A stretch of 47,115 nt of DNA, taken from Anaerolineaceae bacterium. Lineage in GTDB: Bacteria > Chloroflexota > Anaerolineae > Anaerolineales > Anaerolineaceae. Shown here piece by piece: positions 34,628-43,776 of the stretch (position 1 is its first letter; every line of letters begins with the position of its first letter). The notes under the pieces are model-generated. The model saw only the letters and a program-made list of their open reading frames with translations, was not told the origin of the DNA and did no database searches. The stretch is from NCBI GenBank assembly GCA_002702705.1, contig PABH01000019.1:119192-166306 (forward strand), given 5' to 3'. The translations under genes and the position numbers were made by a program.

Positions 34628-37600
34628 ATGAATATATTTAACAATATTGGAAATTTAATCCTTAATCTTTTTGTGATGGTTAGTTTTATCAGCCAATCCA
34701 TGACTGGATTATTAATTCATCCAAGTATAAAGACTAGTTCAGTTAACCTATCCGTAAGTAAATCAGCCGCCTTGGTGAATGATTTTAATGATGATGGCAA
34801 ATTGAATTATGGGGAAACCCTGGAATATACATTGACCCTGATCAACCCGGGAGAAAATAACGCCTTGGATGTTTCACTTTTGGACGTTCTGGATCCAAAT
34901 TTGGTTTGGGATGGTGAGTTTTCTTCCACACCGCTAAGTTTTGGACAGGATGTTCAAACCAATGAAGATCTACCCCTAACGGTTTTTTTGACAGCATATG
35001 ATGTGGATGGTGATTCATTAACGTTTCGGATTGAAAATAATCCCATCCATGGCAGTTTAGGATCGATCACCAATACCGGTACACAAACCGCATCGGTTCA
35101 ATATATTCCATCTACTGACTATGTTGGGTTAGACCAGTTTGAATTTCAAGTGATTGATGAAAACAATCACATCAGTAATACAGCGGTTATTGAAATAACC
35201 GTGACCTCTGTCAATGACAAGCCCATTGCGGATAATCAAAGTCTATCCACCGATGAAGATACGACTTTTCCGGTAACCTTAACCGGCAGTGACCCCGAAA
35301 GTGCCGCGATTACCTTTGTCGTCATCAGCGGTCCACAACACGGCACGTTAAGTGGTATTGCTCCTAGCTTAACCTATACACCCATACTGAATTATTTTGG
35401 CAGTGACAGTTTTACCTTCCGAACGAACGATGGTGATCTGGATAGTGAACTGGCAACCATCACCATTAACGTGAATGCAGTGAATGACAAGCCTACTGCG
35501 GAAAATCAAAACGTTTACACCGATGAGGATACGACCTTACCGGTAACCTTAACCGGCAGCGATCCGGAAAGTGCCGCGATTACCTTTGCTGTCATCAGCG
35601 ATCCGCAGCATGGCACATTAAGCGGGACAGTTCCTGACCTGACCTATACCCCCGTTTCAAATTATAACGGTAGTGACAGTTTTACCTTCCGTACCCATGA
35701 TGGGGAACTGGATAGTGAACTGGCAACCATCACCATCAGTATAAATCCAGTCAATGACAAACCCATTGCGGATAACCAAAGTCTATCCACCAATGAAGAT
35801 ACACCCTTATCGATAACCTTAACCGGTAGTGACCCGGAAAGTGCGGTTATCACCTATGCTGTTATCGAAAATCCGCAACACGGCACATTAAGCGGGACAG
35901 CTCCTGACCTGACCTATACCCCGGTTTCAAATTATAACGGCAGTGACAGTTTTACCTTCCGTACCCATGATGGGGAACTGGATAGTGAACTGGCAACCAT
36001 CACTATTACCGTAAGTGCAGTCAACGACAAACCCAATGCGGATAACCAAAGCCTATCCACCGATGAAGATACACCCTTGTCGATAACTTTAACCGGCAGT
36101 GACCCAGAAAATACGGTTATCACCTATGCTGTTATAGACAACCCGCAGCACGGCACATTAAGCGGGACAGCTCCTGACCTGACCTACACCCCGGTTTCAA
36201 ATTATAACGGAAGTGACAGTTTTACCTTTCGCACCCATGATGGTGGCCTGGATAGTGAACTGGCAACCATCACCATCATCGTAAATGCCGTGAACGATAA
36301 ACCAATTGCGGATAACCAGAGTCTATCTACCAATGAGGATATTCCACTTGAAATCACGTTAACCGGTTCGGATATCGAAAACGATTTATTGTCGTTTATT
36401 GTGCAAAATAACCCTGAACATGGAATATTAACTGGTACTGCCCCTAACTTAACCTATACACCCACATTGAATTATTATGGAGAAGATAGTTTTACCTTCA
36501 TTGTAAATGATGGAGACCTGAATAGTGAGGTGGCAACCATCACTATTACCGTGAACGCGATTAACGATGCGCCAGTAGCAGCGGCAGACGCTTATACCGG
36601 GATTGGGAACACACCCTTATATGTTGGAGTGCCATTAAATGGTGCTGTTGGGGTATATGTAGATGGATCGATCTTAGCTAACGACTCTGATTCGGTAGAA
36701 AACACAAACATTGTTTATCAAAGTATTAACACCAGTACCAGCAATGGTACCGTTTCCATGAATGCGGACGGGACCTTTATTTATACGCCGGCAGTTGGAT
36801 ATTCAGGAGAGGATCAATTTACATATACAATTTGTGATGAAGGCTTTCCCCTTCCAGCCGTATGTTCGGAGGGCACCGTAACCATCACGGTGGGCACAGT
36901 TGTTTGGTATGTTGATAAAGAAGCTGATCCGAATGGTGATGGTTCGTTAGCAACACCTTTTCAGAATTTGACCGCTTTAAATAATACAACTATGGATGTA
37001 GATGATACGGGTGATGTAATTTATCTTTATTTTAACGCTGCCGCCTATCAAGGCGGTCTGCAGTTGGAAACAAATCAGCAGTTAATTGGAGCAGGGGCTG
37101 CCTTGGTAGTTGATGGGCTCGCCTTGATTGCCAAAGGTAGTACACCCACCATCAGCAATCTTAGCGGGAATGGTGTGAATTTAGCGAATGGCAATGCCAT
37201 TCAAGGTATAAAATTTGATGCAATCAGTCTAAATGCTTTATATGGAAATAACATTTCGGGTGTTGTTACGCTGAGTGACCTTGTTTTGGAAGATGCTGGT
37301 GCTTATGTATTTGATTTTATTTCTGGAACACCACAAATTACGGTTAATCAAACAATCAATAATTCAACAGGCGGTGTGTTAAGGGTAAATGGGGTGGGTA
37401 GTGGCTCATCATTTATCTTTAATCAGACTATCCAGGCGGCTGGCGGTATTGAATGTACCAATTCAAACAATACAACCATCAATTTTCCGGTTTCTGTTAG
37501 CTTGGGGAGTGCTTCCGTGCCTGTTACAACCACTTCGGCTGTTAATTTAAATTCTTGTCAGGGAACGATTAATTTTTCATCAATTAATTTGCACACCAAT

Positions 37601-40270
37601 AGTAAAACGGCAGTGAATATCCAAAATTCGAGTACTGTAACCCTTACTTCACCGGTACTCCAAGCGACCAACGCGGTTGGATATGGGGTGCGTTTTTCTG
37701 ACAGCACTGTTACGGCAACCTTTAATTCGGTCTCCATTCGCGGAACAACCACAACAGTCATGGAAACTTTGGGGGGTTACGATATCCCGGTCAATGACGG
37801 AAATGGGGATGGGGTTTTCTTAAAAAATAATACCGGCTCGCTGACAATCAATGGTGGCATAATTGAAAACAATACGGATGACGGGATCGATATAAGAAAT
37901 AGTCAAGGGTTGGTTTTAAACAACCTGACCATTCAAAATAATGGATTAAACGGGCGAGTCAAAACCGCTGGGTTAAAAATGATCAATTTATCCGGCACAA
38001 CCAATCAAGTAACGAACAGCACTTTTAATAATTTTGATCAGATTAGCGCCAGTGCGATTCGTATTATCAATAACCAGGGTTCTGCTGATTTTTTGGTAAA
38101 GAACTGTGATTTTACGAATGCTCCGACCGCAGGCAGCGGTATTCAGGCTGCTGCTGTGCAGAATGGACAGCTGGATTTGACGGTGAATGACACATCAAGT
38201 TTTAGTAATCTATACGGCGCAGCCCTAATCATGACTGTAAGTGGTACCCAACACAACAGTCTGACCATTGAAAATTCAACGTTTCAGAATGCTGCTTTAA
38301 ATGGAAATAATGGCATTTTAGCCCACGCATATGATGATACTATTTTGGACCTAACAATCCAAAATAACCAAATATCCAATGTGGCTAAGGGTTCTTATAT
38401 ATCTGCAATTGAAGTATATGGGCGTGATGCTTCTGTGATGAATGCGTCCATTTCAGGAAATATGGTTAATTCCATCCCGTACCATGCTCTAACCGCATCC
38501 TATTCTCAAACATCACTTGCATCTGCCAGCTTATTATCATTATCTGGAAATACCTGGGGTTCGGCAGGATCTGCGGTAGGAATCAGTAGCGACGAAAGTG
38601 CTCTTGAAATCGTATTTGAGAACAATGCCCGAGCGGAGTTCAGACAAAACCTGGACACAGTTTATATGACTGGAAATGTTTCTCCTTATTTTGCTGAGGA
38701 ATTGGTTATAAGGGATACAGCCAATGTGGTGGTTAAAATGGATAACAATTCCATCAGTCAAGTTAATCCAATGGGTTACGCTGCCTGGGGACTGGAATCA
38801 CGAGGATCCAGTCAAGTCTGTGTTGATTTTAATTATTTATCCAACCCTGGTTTAAATATTTTCTCTCAATCGGCAAGCGGAGTGGATTATGATTTATATA
38901 ACGATTCTTTGGGCTCAACCTTAAATGTTGTTGGATTAAGTACTATATCTAATTTTAATACAGGTATTTTAAATACACTCGGAACTATATTGGACACCGG
39001 ATTTTGTCCTTCACTAGGCGCGAGTTATAACCCTGTTGGGAAAGTAGCCGCATTACTTATGCCGGAAAAAGAAAATCAGGTTACCACAAACCGGCTTGAT
39101 TTGGCGATCGGAACCATTCCGTCAGGAGCAACCCTGGAGATTACCTTTAAGGTGCAGTTGGCAAATAACATTGCTTATGATCTTGAACAGGTAGAAAATC
39201 AGGCGGTTGTCAGCGGATCGAACTTTGAGGATGTATATAGTGATGATCCTAGTGTGGCTGGGAGTTCGGATAGTACTATTTTCCCGATTGATCTGCCACA
39301 GGTGGTTGATCTGGCTATAAATCAAACGATTAGCAGTGATTCTGATCCAGCGGTAGGTGATTCAATTGTTTGGACTGTTATCGTAATAAATAATGGACCT
39401 GCATTGTTGCCATTGGGGTATATGACAGCTGCTTTTTCCAATGGTCTGCAGTTTGATCATTTACCGGATGGATGTGTGTTGGATGGCTTACAGATAAATT
39501 GTTCCTTAACGAATTTAGCCCCTCAGGCAGTGAAGGAGTTTGTCTTTGAAAGCGAATTACTGCCGGGTGTTCAGGCTATAAATACTTTTACAAGCCGTGT
39601 CTTTACGGAGAATATTTTTGATCCAAATTTGGTAAACAACGAGGTGGCAAGTATACTCCATGTGAATGCTTGGGTGGATATTCCGGTAGACACATCTATC
39701 CAAGAGCTGCCGGTCACAACCCCAAATACAGGATCTTCCTTCTTCGGTGAATTTGGAAATGATGCAGTGACCCTCAACTTCGCTGATTTACCGAGTCATA
39801 ACCAGGTGGCCGTGTCATTCGATTTGCACATCTTCCGCACCTGGGATGGGACTGGAGAAGATTATGATCCGCCATTTGATTTGGTGAATTTTGATGAAAA
39901 ATTTACCAGCTTTGGTCCGGATTTTTGGCGGCTATCCGTTAATGATGAGCTTCGTTTGTTAGAAACCACATTTTCAAATTGGCCAACTAAATCTCAATCG
40001 TATCCAAATTGGTTTGGTGCTGGGATTCATCCTCCAAAAACCGGTGCCGATGCGGTTAATACCTTGGGGTATGATCCCCGGCGAGGTGGTGACAGTACCT
40101 ATCATTTGTCATATTTGATCCTGCACAATGAGGATGATATCAGTTTTACCTTGTCTGCGGAGGGTCTGGAAAGTCTGACCAATGAATCATGGGGCTTTAG
40201 CAATTTTCAATTAAGGGTAACCAATCTGGAAGGTGGAACGGTCTTTTATTTACCACTGATCCAAAAATAA
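34628..40270 (+). CDS. Giant secreted protein: cadherin-like repeats, parallel beta-helix, DUF11-type domains
   Basis: 1880 residues. A hydrophobic N-terminus (about 8-32) should direct export. Residues about 38-110 look like the first half of a DUF11/SdrD-type domain (GETLEYTLTLINPGENN). Then come one diverged and five near-identical cadherin-like repeats of 90 residues (about 110-645, each starting NDKP), and a further VCBS-type domain (NDAP start). From about 758 (VWYVDKEADPNGDGSLATPF) there is a long right-handed beta-helix with NNT/NNQI turns. Residues about 1470-1555 (GTIPSGATLEITFKVQLANN) match the second half of a DUF11 domain, a full DUF11 domain follows, and a beta-rich C-terminal domain ends in FYLPLIQK. 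It is the probable adhesin or surface fibre of the cassette. Confidence 0.92.
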   Translation: MNIFNNIGNLILNLFVMVSFISQSMTGLLIHPSIKTSSVNLSVSKSAALVNDFNDDGKLNYGETLEYTLTLINPGENNALDVSLLDVLDPNLVWDGEFSSTPLSFGQDVQTNEDLPLTVFLTAYDVDGDSLTFRIENNPIHGSLGSITNTGTQTASVQYIPSTDYVGLDQFEFQVIDENNHISNTAVIEITVTSVNDKPIADNQSLSTDEDTTFPVTLTGSDPESAAITFVVISGPQHGTLSGIAPSLTYTPILNYFGSDSFTFRTNDGDLDSELATITINVNAVNDKPTAENQNVYTDEDTTLPVTLTGSDPESAAITFAVISDPQHGTLSGTVPDLTYTPVSNYNGSDSFTFRTHDGELDSELATITISINPVNDKPIADNQSLSTNEDTPLSITLTGSDPESAVITYAVIENPQHGTLSGTAPDLTYTPVSNYNGSDSFTFRTHDGELDSELATITITVSAVNDKPNADNQSLSTDEDTPLSITLTGSDPENTVITYAVIDNPQHGTLSGTAPDLTYTPVSNYNGSDSFTFRTHDGGLDSELATITIIVNAVNDKPIADNQSLSTNEDIPLEITLTGSDIENDLLSFIVQNNPEHGILTGTAPNLTYTPTLNYYGEDSFTFIVNDGDLNSEVATITITVNAINDAPVAAADAYTGIGNTPLYVGVPLNGAVGVYVDGSILANDSDSVENTNIVYQSINTSTSNGTVSMNADGTFIYTPAVGYSGEDQFTYTICDEGFPLPAVCSEGTVTITVGTVVWYVDKEADPNGDGSLATPFQNLTALNNTTMDVDDTGDVIYLYFNAAAYQGGLQLETNQQLIGAGAALVVDGLALIAKGSTPTISNLSGNGVNLANGNAIQGIKFDAISLNALYGNNISGVVTLSDLVLEDAGAYVFDFISGTPQITVNQTINNSTGGVLRVNGVGSGSSFIFNQTIQAAGGIECTNSNNTTINFPVSVSLGSASVPVTTTSAVNLNSCQGTINFSSINLHTNSKTAVNIQNSSTVTLTSPVLQATNAVGYGVRFSDSTVTATFNSVSIRGTTTTVMETLGGYDIPVNDGNGDGVFLKNNTGSLTINGGIIENNTDDGIDIRNSQGLVLNNLTIQNNGLNGRVKTAGLKMINLSGTTNQVTNSTFNNFDQISASAIRIINNQGSADFLVKNCDFTNAPTAGSGIQAAAVQNGQLDLTVNDTSSFSNLYGAALIMTVSGTQHNSLTIENSTFQNAALNGNNGILAHAYDDTILDLTIQNNQISNVAKGSYISAIEVYGRDASVMNASISGNMVNSIPYHALTASYSQTSLASASLLSLSGNTWGSAGSAVGISSDESALEIVFENNARAEFRQNLDTVYMTGNVSPYFAEELVIRDTANVVVKMDNNSISQVNPMGYAAWGLESRGSSQVCVDFNYLSNPGLNIFSQSASGVDYDLYNDSLGSTLNVVGLSTISNFNTGILNTLGTILDTGFCPSLGASYNPVGKVAALLMPEKENQVTTNRLDLAIGTIPSGATLEITFKVQLANNIAYDLEQVENQAVVSGSNFEDVYSDDPSVAGSSDSTIFPIDLPQVVDLAINQTISSDSDPAVGDSIVWTVIVINNGPALLPLGYMTAAFSNGLQFDHLPDGCVLDGLQINCSLTNLAPQAVKEFVFESELLPGVQAINTFTSRVFTENIFDPNLVNNEVASILHVNAWVDIPVDTSIQELPVTTPNTGSSFFGEFGNDAVTLNFADLPSHNQVAVSFDLHIFRTWDGTGEDYDPPFDLVNFDEKFTSFGPDFWRLSVNDELRLLETTFSNWPTKSQSYPNWFGAGIHPPKTGADAVNTLGYDPRRGGDSTYHLSYLILHNEDDISFTLSAEGLESLTNESWGFSNFQLRVTNLEGGTVFYLPLIQK
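35213..36562 (+). repeat. Five tandem 270-bp repeats coding cadherin-like domains
   Basis: Units start at 35213, 35483, 35753, 36023 and 36293, each exactly 270 bp and each starting with codons for NDKP. Units 2 to 4 are nearly identical over the last 150 bp (from the codons for GTVPDLTYTP or GTAPDLTYTP onward), while units 1 and 5 are more diverged. This points to recent duplication or conversion in the centre. Copy number could differ between strains, or be miscounted in assembly. Confidence 0.92.
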
Positions 40271-40274
40271 TAAA

Positions 40275-40330
40275 TTGAGGAAACAAAATCAGGATACCAA
40301 ATGGTTCCTGATTTTTTATTAAAACCTCAA
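40275..40330 (+). terminator. Terminator after the giant gene
   Basis: AAAATCAGGA and TCCTGATTTT pair (core 40285-40318), with an inner ACC/GGT step, an AAAT loop and a run of T. An outer TTGAGG/CCTCAA pair (40275-40280, 40325-40330) extends the stem. It lies 15 bases after the stop codon. Confidence 0.8.
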
Positions 40331-40337
40331 AATGAAA

Positions 40338-40359
40338 ACCCTGTTGCTTGTAGCGGGGT
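40338..40359 (-). terminator. Weak terminator for the minus-strand antiporter gene
   Basis: On the minus strand ACCCCGCT, a short loop and AGCAACAGGGT form an imperfect stem followed by TTTTCATTTT. It lies just after the antiporter stop codon. Confidence 0.35.
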
Positions 40360-40362
40360 AGT

Positions 40363-42303
40363 TCATTTGGGTCTACTTCTATGGGGGAAGCTTAGATAAT
40401 GCACGAACAATAAAGATGCGTGTGTTATCTGAGTCAGACGTTCAGGGATAGAACCCAAACTACGTTTGAAACGTTTTGAAGTTCCCATTTCGGTGACAAT
40501 GAGTAGAGACCGCGAAGATACGTGGTTGCTTATGGCACGTACTAAGTCACCCTCGATAATTTTTACATTGTACGAGAGGTCAAGACCACGATGTTTCAGA
40601 CCTTCAGATAAGGTATCAATATTAGTTTTTTTTACAAGCACGAGGAGGGGAACGTTAATTGCATGAGTTATTGTTAAAGCCAGGTCGAGCGTGTGGGTTA
40701 TTAAGTCGCTTGAAAGAATTTCTTGTGGAATTGCGAGGGTTACCTGTTCTATGGCATAGATCGAAGTGGTGATACGGCCAACCAATACGGGAATTTTCGC
40801 ATTCCAAACGACTTCGTCGAGTACGGTCCCGAAAATGTTTTGTCTTACGGTTGCCTGACCGCGCCAACCTAAAATGATTGATGTGGCTTCTTCTTCGATT
40901 GATGCGCGTAAAATTCCCCTTGCAAAGGATGAATTGACTCGACGAACGAGTTCCACCTGTACATCGGGATTGGCAATTAATTTTGGTACCCTGTCGAGCA
41001 TTTGACGTTGGTGTTCCAAACCAATCAATTGCCCGCGGACTTCCTGGGCCACATTAAGAGCTAATAAAGTACCCTGGTTATTATGGGCAAGGAGGCTGGC
41101 AAGAGCGATCAGATTTTCCTGGGTTTCTGGATTGGCAACCGAAATTAATACTCGTTTGAAAAGGTTGCTGGTCTCTTTTTCATCTTCAGCAGGCTTAAGA
41201 CCACTTCCAAAGTGCTGTACAATCAGTGGGGAAGTGATTGAAGTTAAGAGAATCATCATGATGGCTGCGTTGAAAAGATTTTCATCAAATAATCCAACTT
41301 CTAAACCAAGGAGCAAGGTTGGAATAGTGACTGCAGCCTGAGCTTGTGAAAGCCCCCAAATTGTCATGGTTTCAGCTTGCGAGTATTTAAATAATCGGCC
41401 GGTAATCCAGGCACCAAGGAATTTGGAAGTGTAGGCGATCGCGGTTACACCGAGACCAATAAGAATGGTTTTACTATTCGTGAAAAAAGCTCCAGGATCG
41501 GTAATCATGCCGCTATGGACAAGGAATATAGGGATGAATAGTGCTTCGCCAACAAAAAGAACCCGACTGGTAATGGCTGAGTGATGAGGAAGGGATGAGT
41601 TGATTGCCAGACCTGCCAAAAACGCACCGACAACTGCGTGCACTCCGATTAATTCAGCCAGCACGGCAGATATGAATAAGATTAGGATAACGAACTGGAA
41701 TTCGATAGCTTGTCCATGAAAGCGGCGAAAGAAAATTTTCCCCAGCCGTGGTAGCCCCAATAGAATCATTGTGGCATAAATACCAAGGCCTGCGAACAAT
41801 CCAACGAAATAAATTGGTGAAAGAGCACCATTTTGTAGACTGAGTACAACTGCCAGTATGACAAAAGCGGCTATGTCGGTAATAACCGTTGCACCTACAG
41901 TAACAGAGATAGCTTCGTTTTTAATAATTCCCAGGCGACTAAGGATGGGAAAAGCGATTAGCGTGTGTGAGGAGAAGGCTGATCCGAGCAGTATTGCTCC
42001 GAGCCAATTCATGCCGAGCCAAAGTCCGAATGTCATGCCCATGAATTGGGGAATCAAAAAGGTAAACACACCAAAAACGAGTGCACGGGTGCGCACTCGT
42101 TTAAATAAATGAATATCAACCTCAAGACCAGCATTAAACATCAGGTATAACAAACCGATGGTAGAAAGCAGCTCGATCTGGGCATCATTTTTCAACCAGC
42201 CTAAGCCGTGTGGACCTACCAGGATTCCGCCAATGATTAGACCGACTATACCAGGCAGGTGAATCGATTCTGAAATCAGCGGAGTGATGACCAAAACCGC
42301 CAT
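40363..42303 (-). CDS. CPA2-type cation/proton antiporter with C-terminal universal-stress domains
   Basis: A protein of at least 646 residues. About 12 helices (to residue 390) match the KefB/NhaS-like CPA2 fold: PGIVGLIIGGILVGPHGLGW, LLYLMFNAGLEVD (conserved Gly-Leu-Glu), the AFSSHTLIAFPILSRLGIIK region and VGAFLAGLAINS. The cytoplasmic part (about 398-640) is two universal-stress-protein-like domains (RVLISVANPETQENLIALAS; second near VTLAIPQEILSSDL). It should exchange Na+ or K+ for protons. The start is doubtful: a strong GGAGG lies 42 bases upstream of the ATG at 42303, the frame stays open to it (TDSVAIFLII precedes), but no standard start codon is at the right spacing. The true start may be a rare codon near 42336-42345. 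Confidence 0.92.
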   Translation of the reverse strand: MAVLVITPLISESIHLPGIVGLIIGGILVGPHGLGWLKNDAQIELLSTIGLLYLMFNAGLEVDIHLFKRVRTRALVFGVFTFLIPQFMGMTFGLWLGMNWLGAILLGSAFSSHTLIAFPILSRLGIIKNEAISVTVGATVITDIAAFVILAVVLSLQNGALSPIYFVGLFAGLGIYATMILLGLPRLGKIFFRRFHGQAIEFQFVILILFISAVLAELIGVHAVVGAFLAGLAINSSLPHHSAITSRVLFVGEALFIPIFLVHSGMITDPGAFFTNSKTILIGLGVTAIAYTSKFLGAWITGRLFKYSQAETMTIWGLSQAQAAVTIPTLLLGLEVGLFDENLFNAAIMMILLTSITSPLIVQHFGSGLKPAEDEKETSNLFKRVLISVANPETQENLIALASLLAHNNQGTLLALNVAQEVRGQLIGLEHQRQMLDRVPKLIANPDVQVELVRRVNSSFARGILRASIEEEATSIILGWRGQATVRQNIFGTVLDEVVWNAKIPVLVGRITTSIYAIEQVTLAIPQEILSSDLITHTLDLALTITHAINVPLLVLVKKTNIDTLSEGLKHRGLDLSYNVKIIEGDLVRAISNHVSSRSLLIVTEMGTSKRFKRSLGSIPERLTQITHASLLFVHYLSFPHRSRPK

Positions 42304-42753
42304 AATAATCAGGAAAATTGCGACTGAATCAGTTATAAGTTTAATCCTCCGTTTTGAATTCTTTCACCCGAATTCCCAATCAAAAAATAATAATTATCAT
42401 TGATGTCTGACGAGAGAACCATTTATGAGGAATTAAATATATTGTATCATGTGTCATTATTATCATGCGGATATTAATTGAATCTTTAAGTGGGCCTAAT
42501 TTTATTAAGTTCATTCCAATCCAATGGTTTTGACTAGGAATAAACTATGCTTAGTCAGCATTTTTCAGATTGAACATCGGTTATTGGAATAGATATTACT
42601 GACCGATTGTGATTTCCAAATGTCTTTATGTCGTTATTACTGATTTTCTTCAAACTGTCCGGTGGTCCATAATCCTTTTGACTATTAAATTGGAATTTAT
42701 TCAAAACTACAAATGTAAAAAATTTAGGCTTTGTATAGTACAATATTAAAACT
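42304..42753. other. Intergenic stretch between divergent antiporter and SDR genes
   Basis: 450 bases with no credible gene. It contains the antiporter ribosome site (GGAGG on the minus strand, 42346-42350), a Fur-box-like AT-rich stretch at 42385-42399, a TGACTA...TAGTCA inverted repeat around 42529-42556, and a -10-like TACAAT at 42739-42744 just before the SDR gene. Confidence 0.6.
42739..42744 (+). promoter_or_regulatory. Candidate -10 box for a near-leaderless SDR transcript
   Basis: TACAAT ends 9 bases before the ATG at 42754, so transcription would start 2 to 3 bases before or at the start codon. No Shine-Dalgarno sequence precedes that ATG. The -35 match (TGTAAA at 42714-42719, 19-base spacing) is weak. 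Confidence 0.35.
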
Positions 42754-43758
42754 ATGAACATACTACTCATTGGTGGAACAGTTTTTTTAGGACGGCATCT
42801 TGTTGATGCGGCGTTGGCAAACGGACATTCTGTAACACTTTTTAACCGCGGGAAAACGAATGCTGATCTTTATCCCGAGGTAAAAAAGCTACGAGGAGAT
42901 CGCACGATAGTTAATGATCTGAAAATCTTGCAGGATCACCAATGGGATGCAGTCATCGATACCTGTGGATATTATCCCCATCTTGTGAAGCTTTCTGCAA
43001 ATGCCTTGGCTGATTTTGTTGAGCGTTATGTTTTTATCTCTAGTATCTCAGTTTACGGAGAGCCACCAACGGATCCAAATATTGATGAAAATACATCTGT
43101 AGCGCAATTCACGAGTGAAAATTTAGAAGATTATAAAGAAGAATCCTATGGCAATCGTAAAGCTCTGTGTGAACAAATCGTTGAGGCTGAATTACCTGAC
43201 CGGACTCTTAATATTCGCCCAGGTTTGATTGTTGGACCCTATGATCCTTCCGATCGATTTACCTATTGGCCAGCTCGTCTGCAGCGTGGTGGTACTGTTT
43301 TGGCACCCGGCAGCCCTGATGCCCCAATACAAATCATCGATGTGCGCGATCTGGCTGAATGGACCATTCGTTTGATCGAAAACCAGCAGACAGGCATTTT
43401 TAATGCTACCGGATCGAAAGCGCCGCTCAGCATGCACCAGGTTCTAGAAGATTGCAAACACGTCGCTGGTAACCAGGCTGATTTTGTCTGGGTGGATGAT
43501 GGATTCCTACTGGCTCATCAGGTAACACCTTTCACGGATTTGCCATTGTGGTTACCGAGTTTTGCACATGCTATGCAGCAGGTCAATATTAACAAAGCAC
43601 TCAAGGCTGGACTTACTTTCAGACCACTTGCTGAAACCATTCGTGATACTTTAGCCTGGGACAATACACGGCCTTCGAATATGCAACGAATAAATGGTAT
43701 TACTCCTGCACGAGAATCCGAATTGCTTAAATTGTGGAATAAAAACGAAGATAGATAA
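42754..43758 (+). CDS. NAD-dependent epimerase/dehydratase-type extended SDR
   Basis: A 334-residue extended short-chain dehydrogenase. The nucleotide motif is IGGTVFLGRHLV (residues 6-17, GGTxFxG form), AVIDTCGYYPHLV follows the second Rossmann region, FISSISVYG holds the catalytic Ser, and Tyr132-xxx-Lys136 in ESYGNRKALCE completes the triad. The N-terminal GGTxFLGR form and the PIQIIDVRDLAEW segment are typical of the CSP41/reductase-like branch often annotated as NAD-dependent epimerase. The substrate is unknown. It stands alone, converging with the cytochrome gene 18 bases downstream. Confidence 0.9.
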   Translation: MNILLIGGTVFLGRHLVDAALANGHSVTLFNRGKTNADLYPEVKKLRGDRTIVNDLKILQDHQWDAVIDTCGYYPHLVKLSANALADFVERYVFISSISVYGEPPTDPNIDENTSVAQFTSENLEDYKEESYGNRKALCEQIVEAELPDRTLNIRPGLIVGPYDPSDRFTYWPARLQRGGTVLAPGSPDAPIQIIDVRDLAEWTIRLIENQQTGIFNATGSKAPLSMHQVLEDCKHVAGNQADFVWVDDGFLLAHQVTPFTDLPLWLPSFAHAMQQVNINKALKAGLTFRPLAETIRDTLAWDNTRPSNMQRINGITPARESELLKLWNKNEDR

Positions 43759-43776
43759 GCATTAAAATAGGTTCAT

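Noticed and set aside
35213-36562. Regular 270-bp repeats as a CRISPR-like or satellite array
   Set aside because: The repeats are in frame inside one long coding sequence and encode cadherin-like domains; no short repeat/spacer pattern and no cas genes are seen.
42385-42399. Fur-box-like sequence upstream of the antiporter
   Set aside because: 12 of 14 positions match the 7-1-7 model, but the stretch is almost pure A/T in an AT-rich gap and nothing nearby concerns iron, so chance is the simpler reading.
42555-42770. Minus-strand frame of 71 codons in the antiporter/SDR gap
   Set aside because: Low-complexity AT-derived composition, no ribosome site, overlaps the SDR start and promoter.
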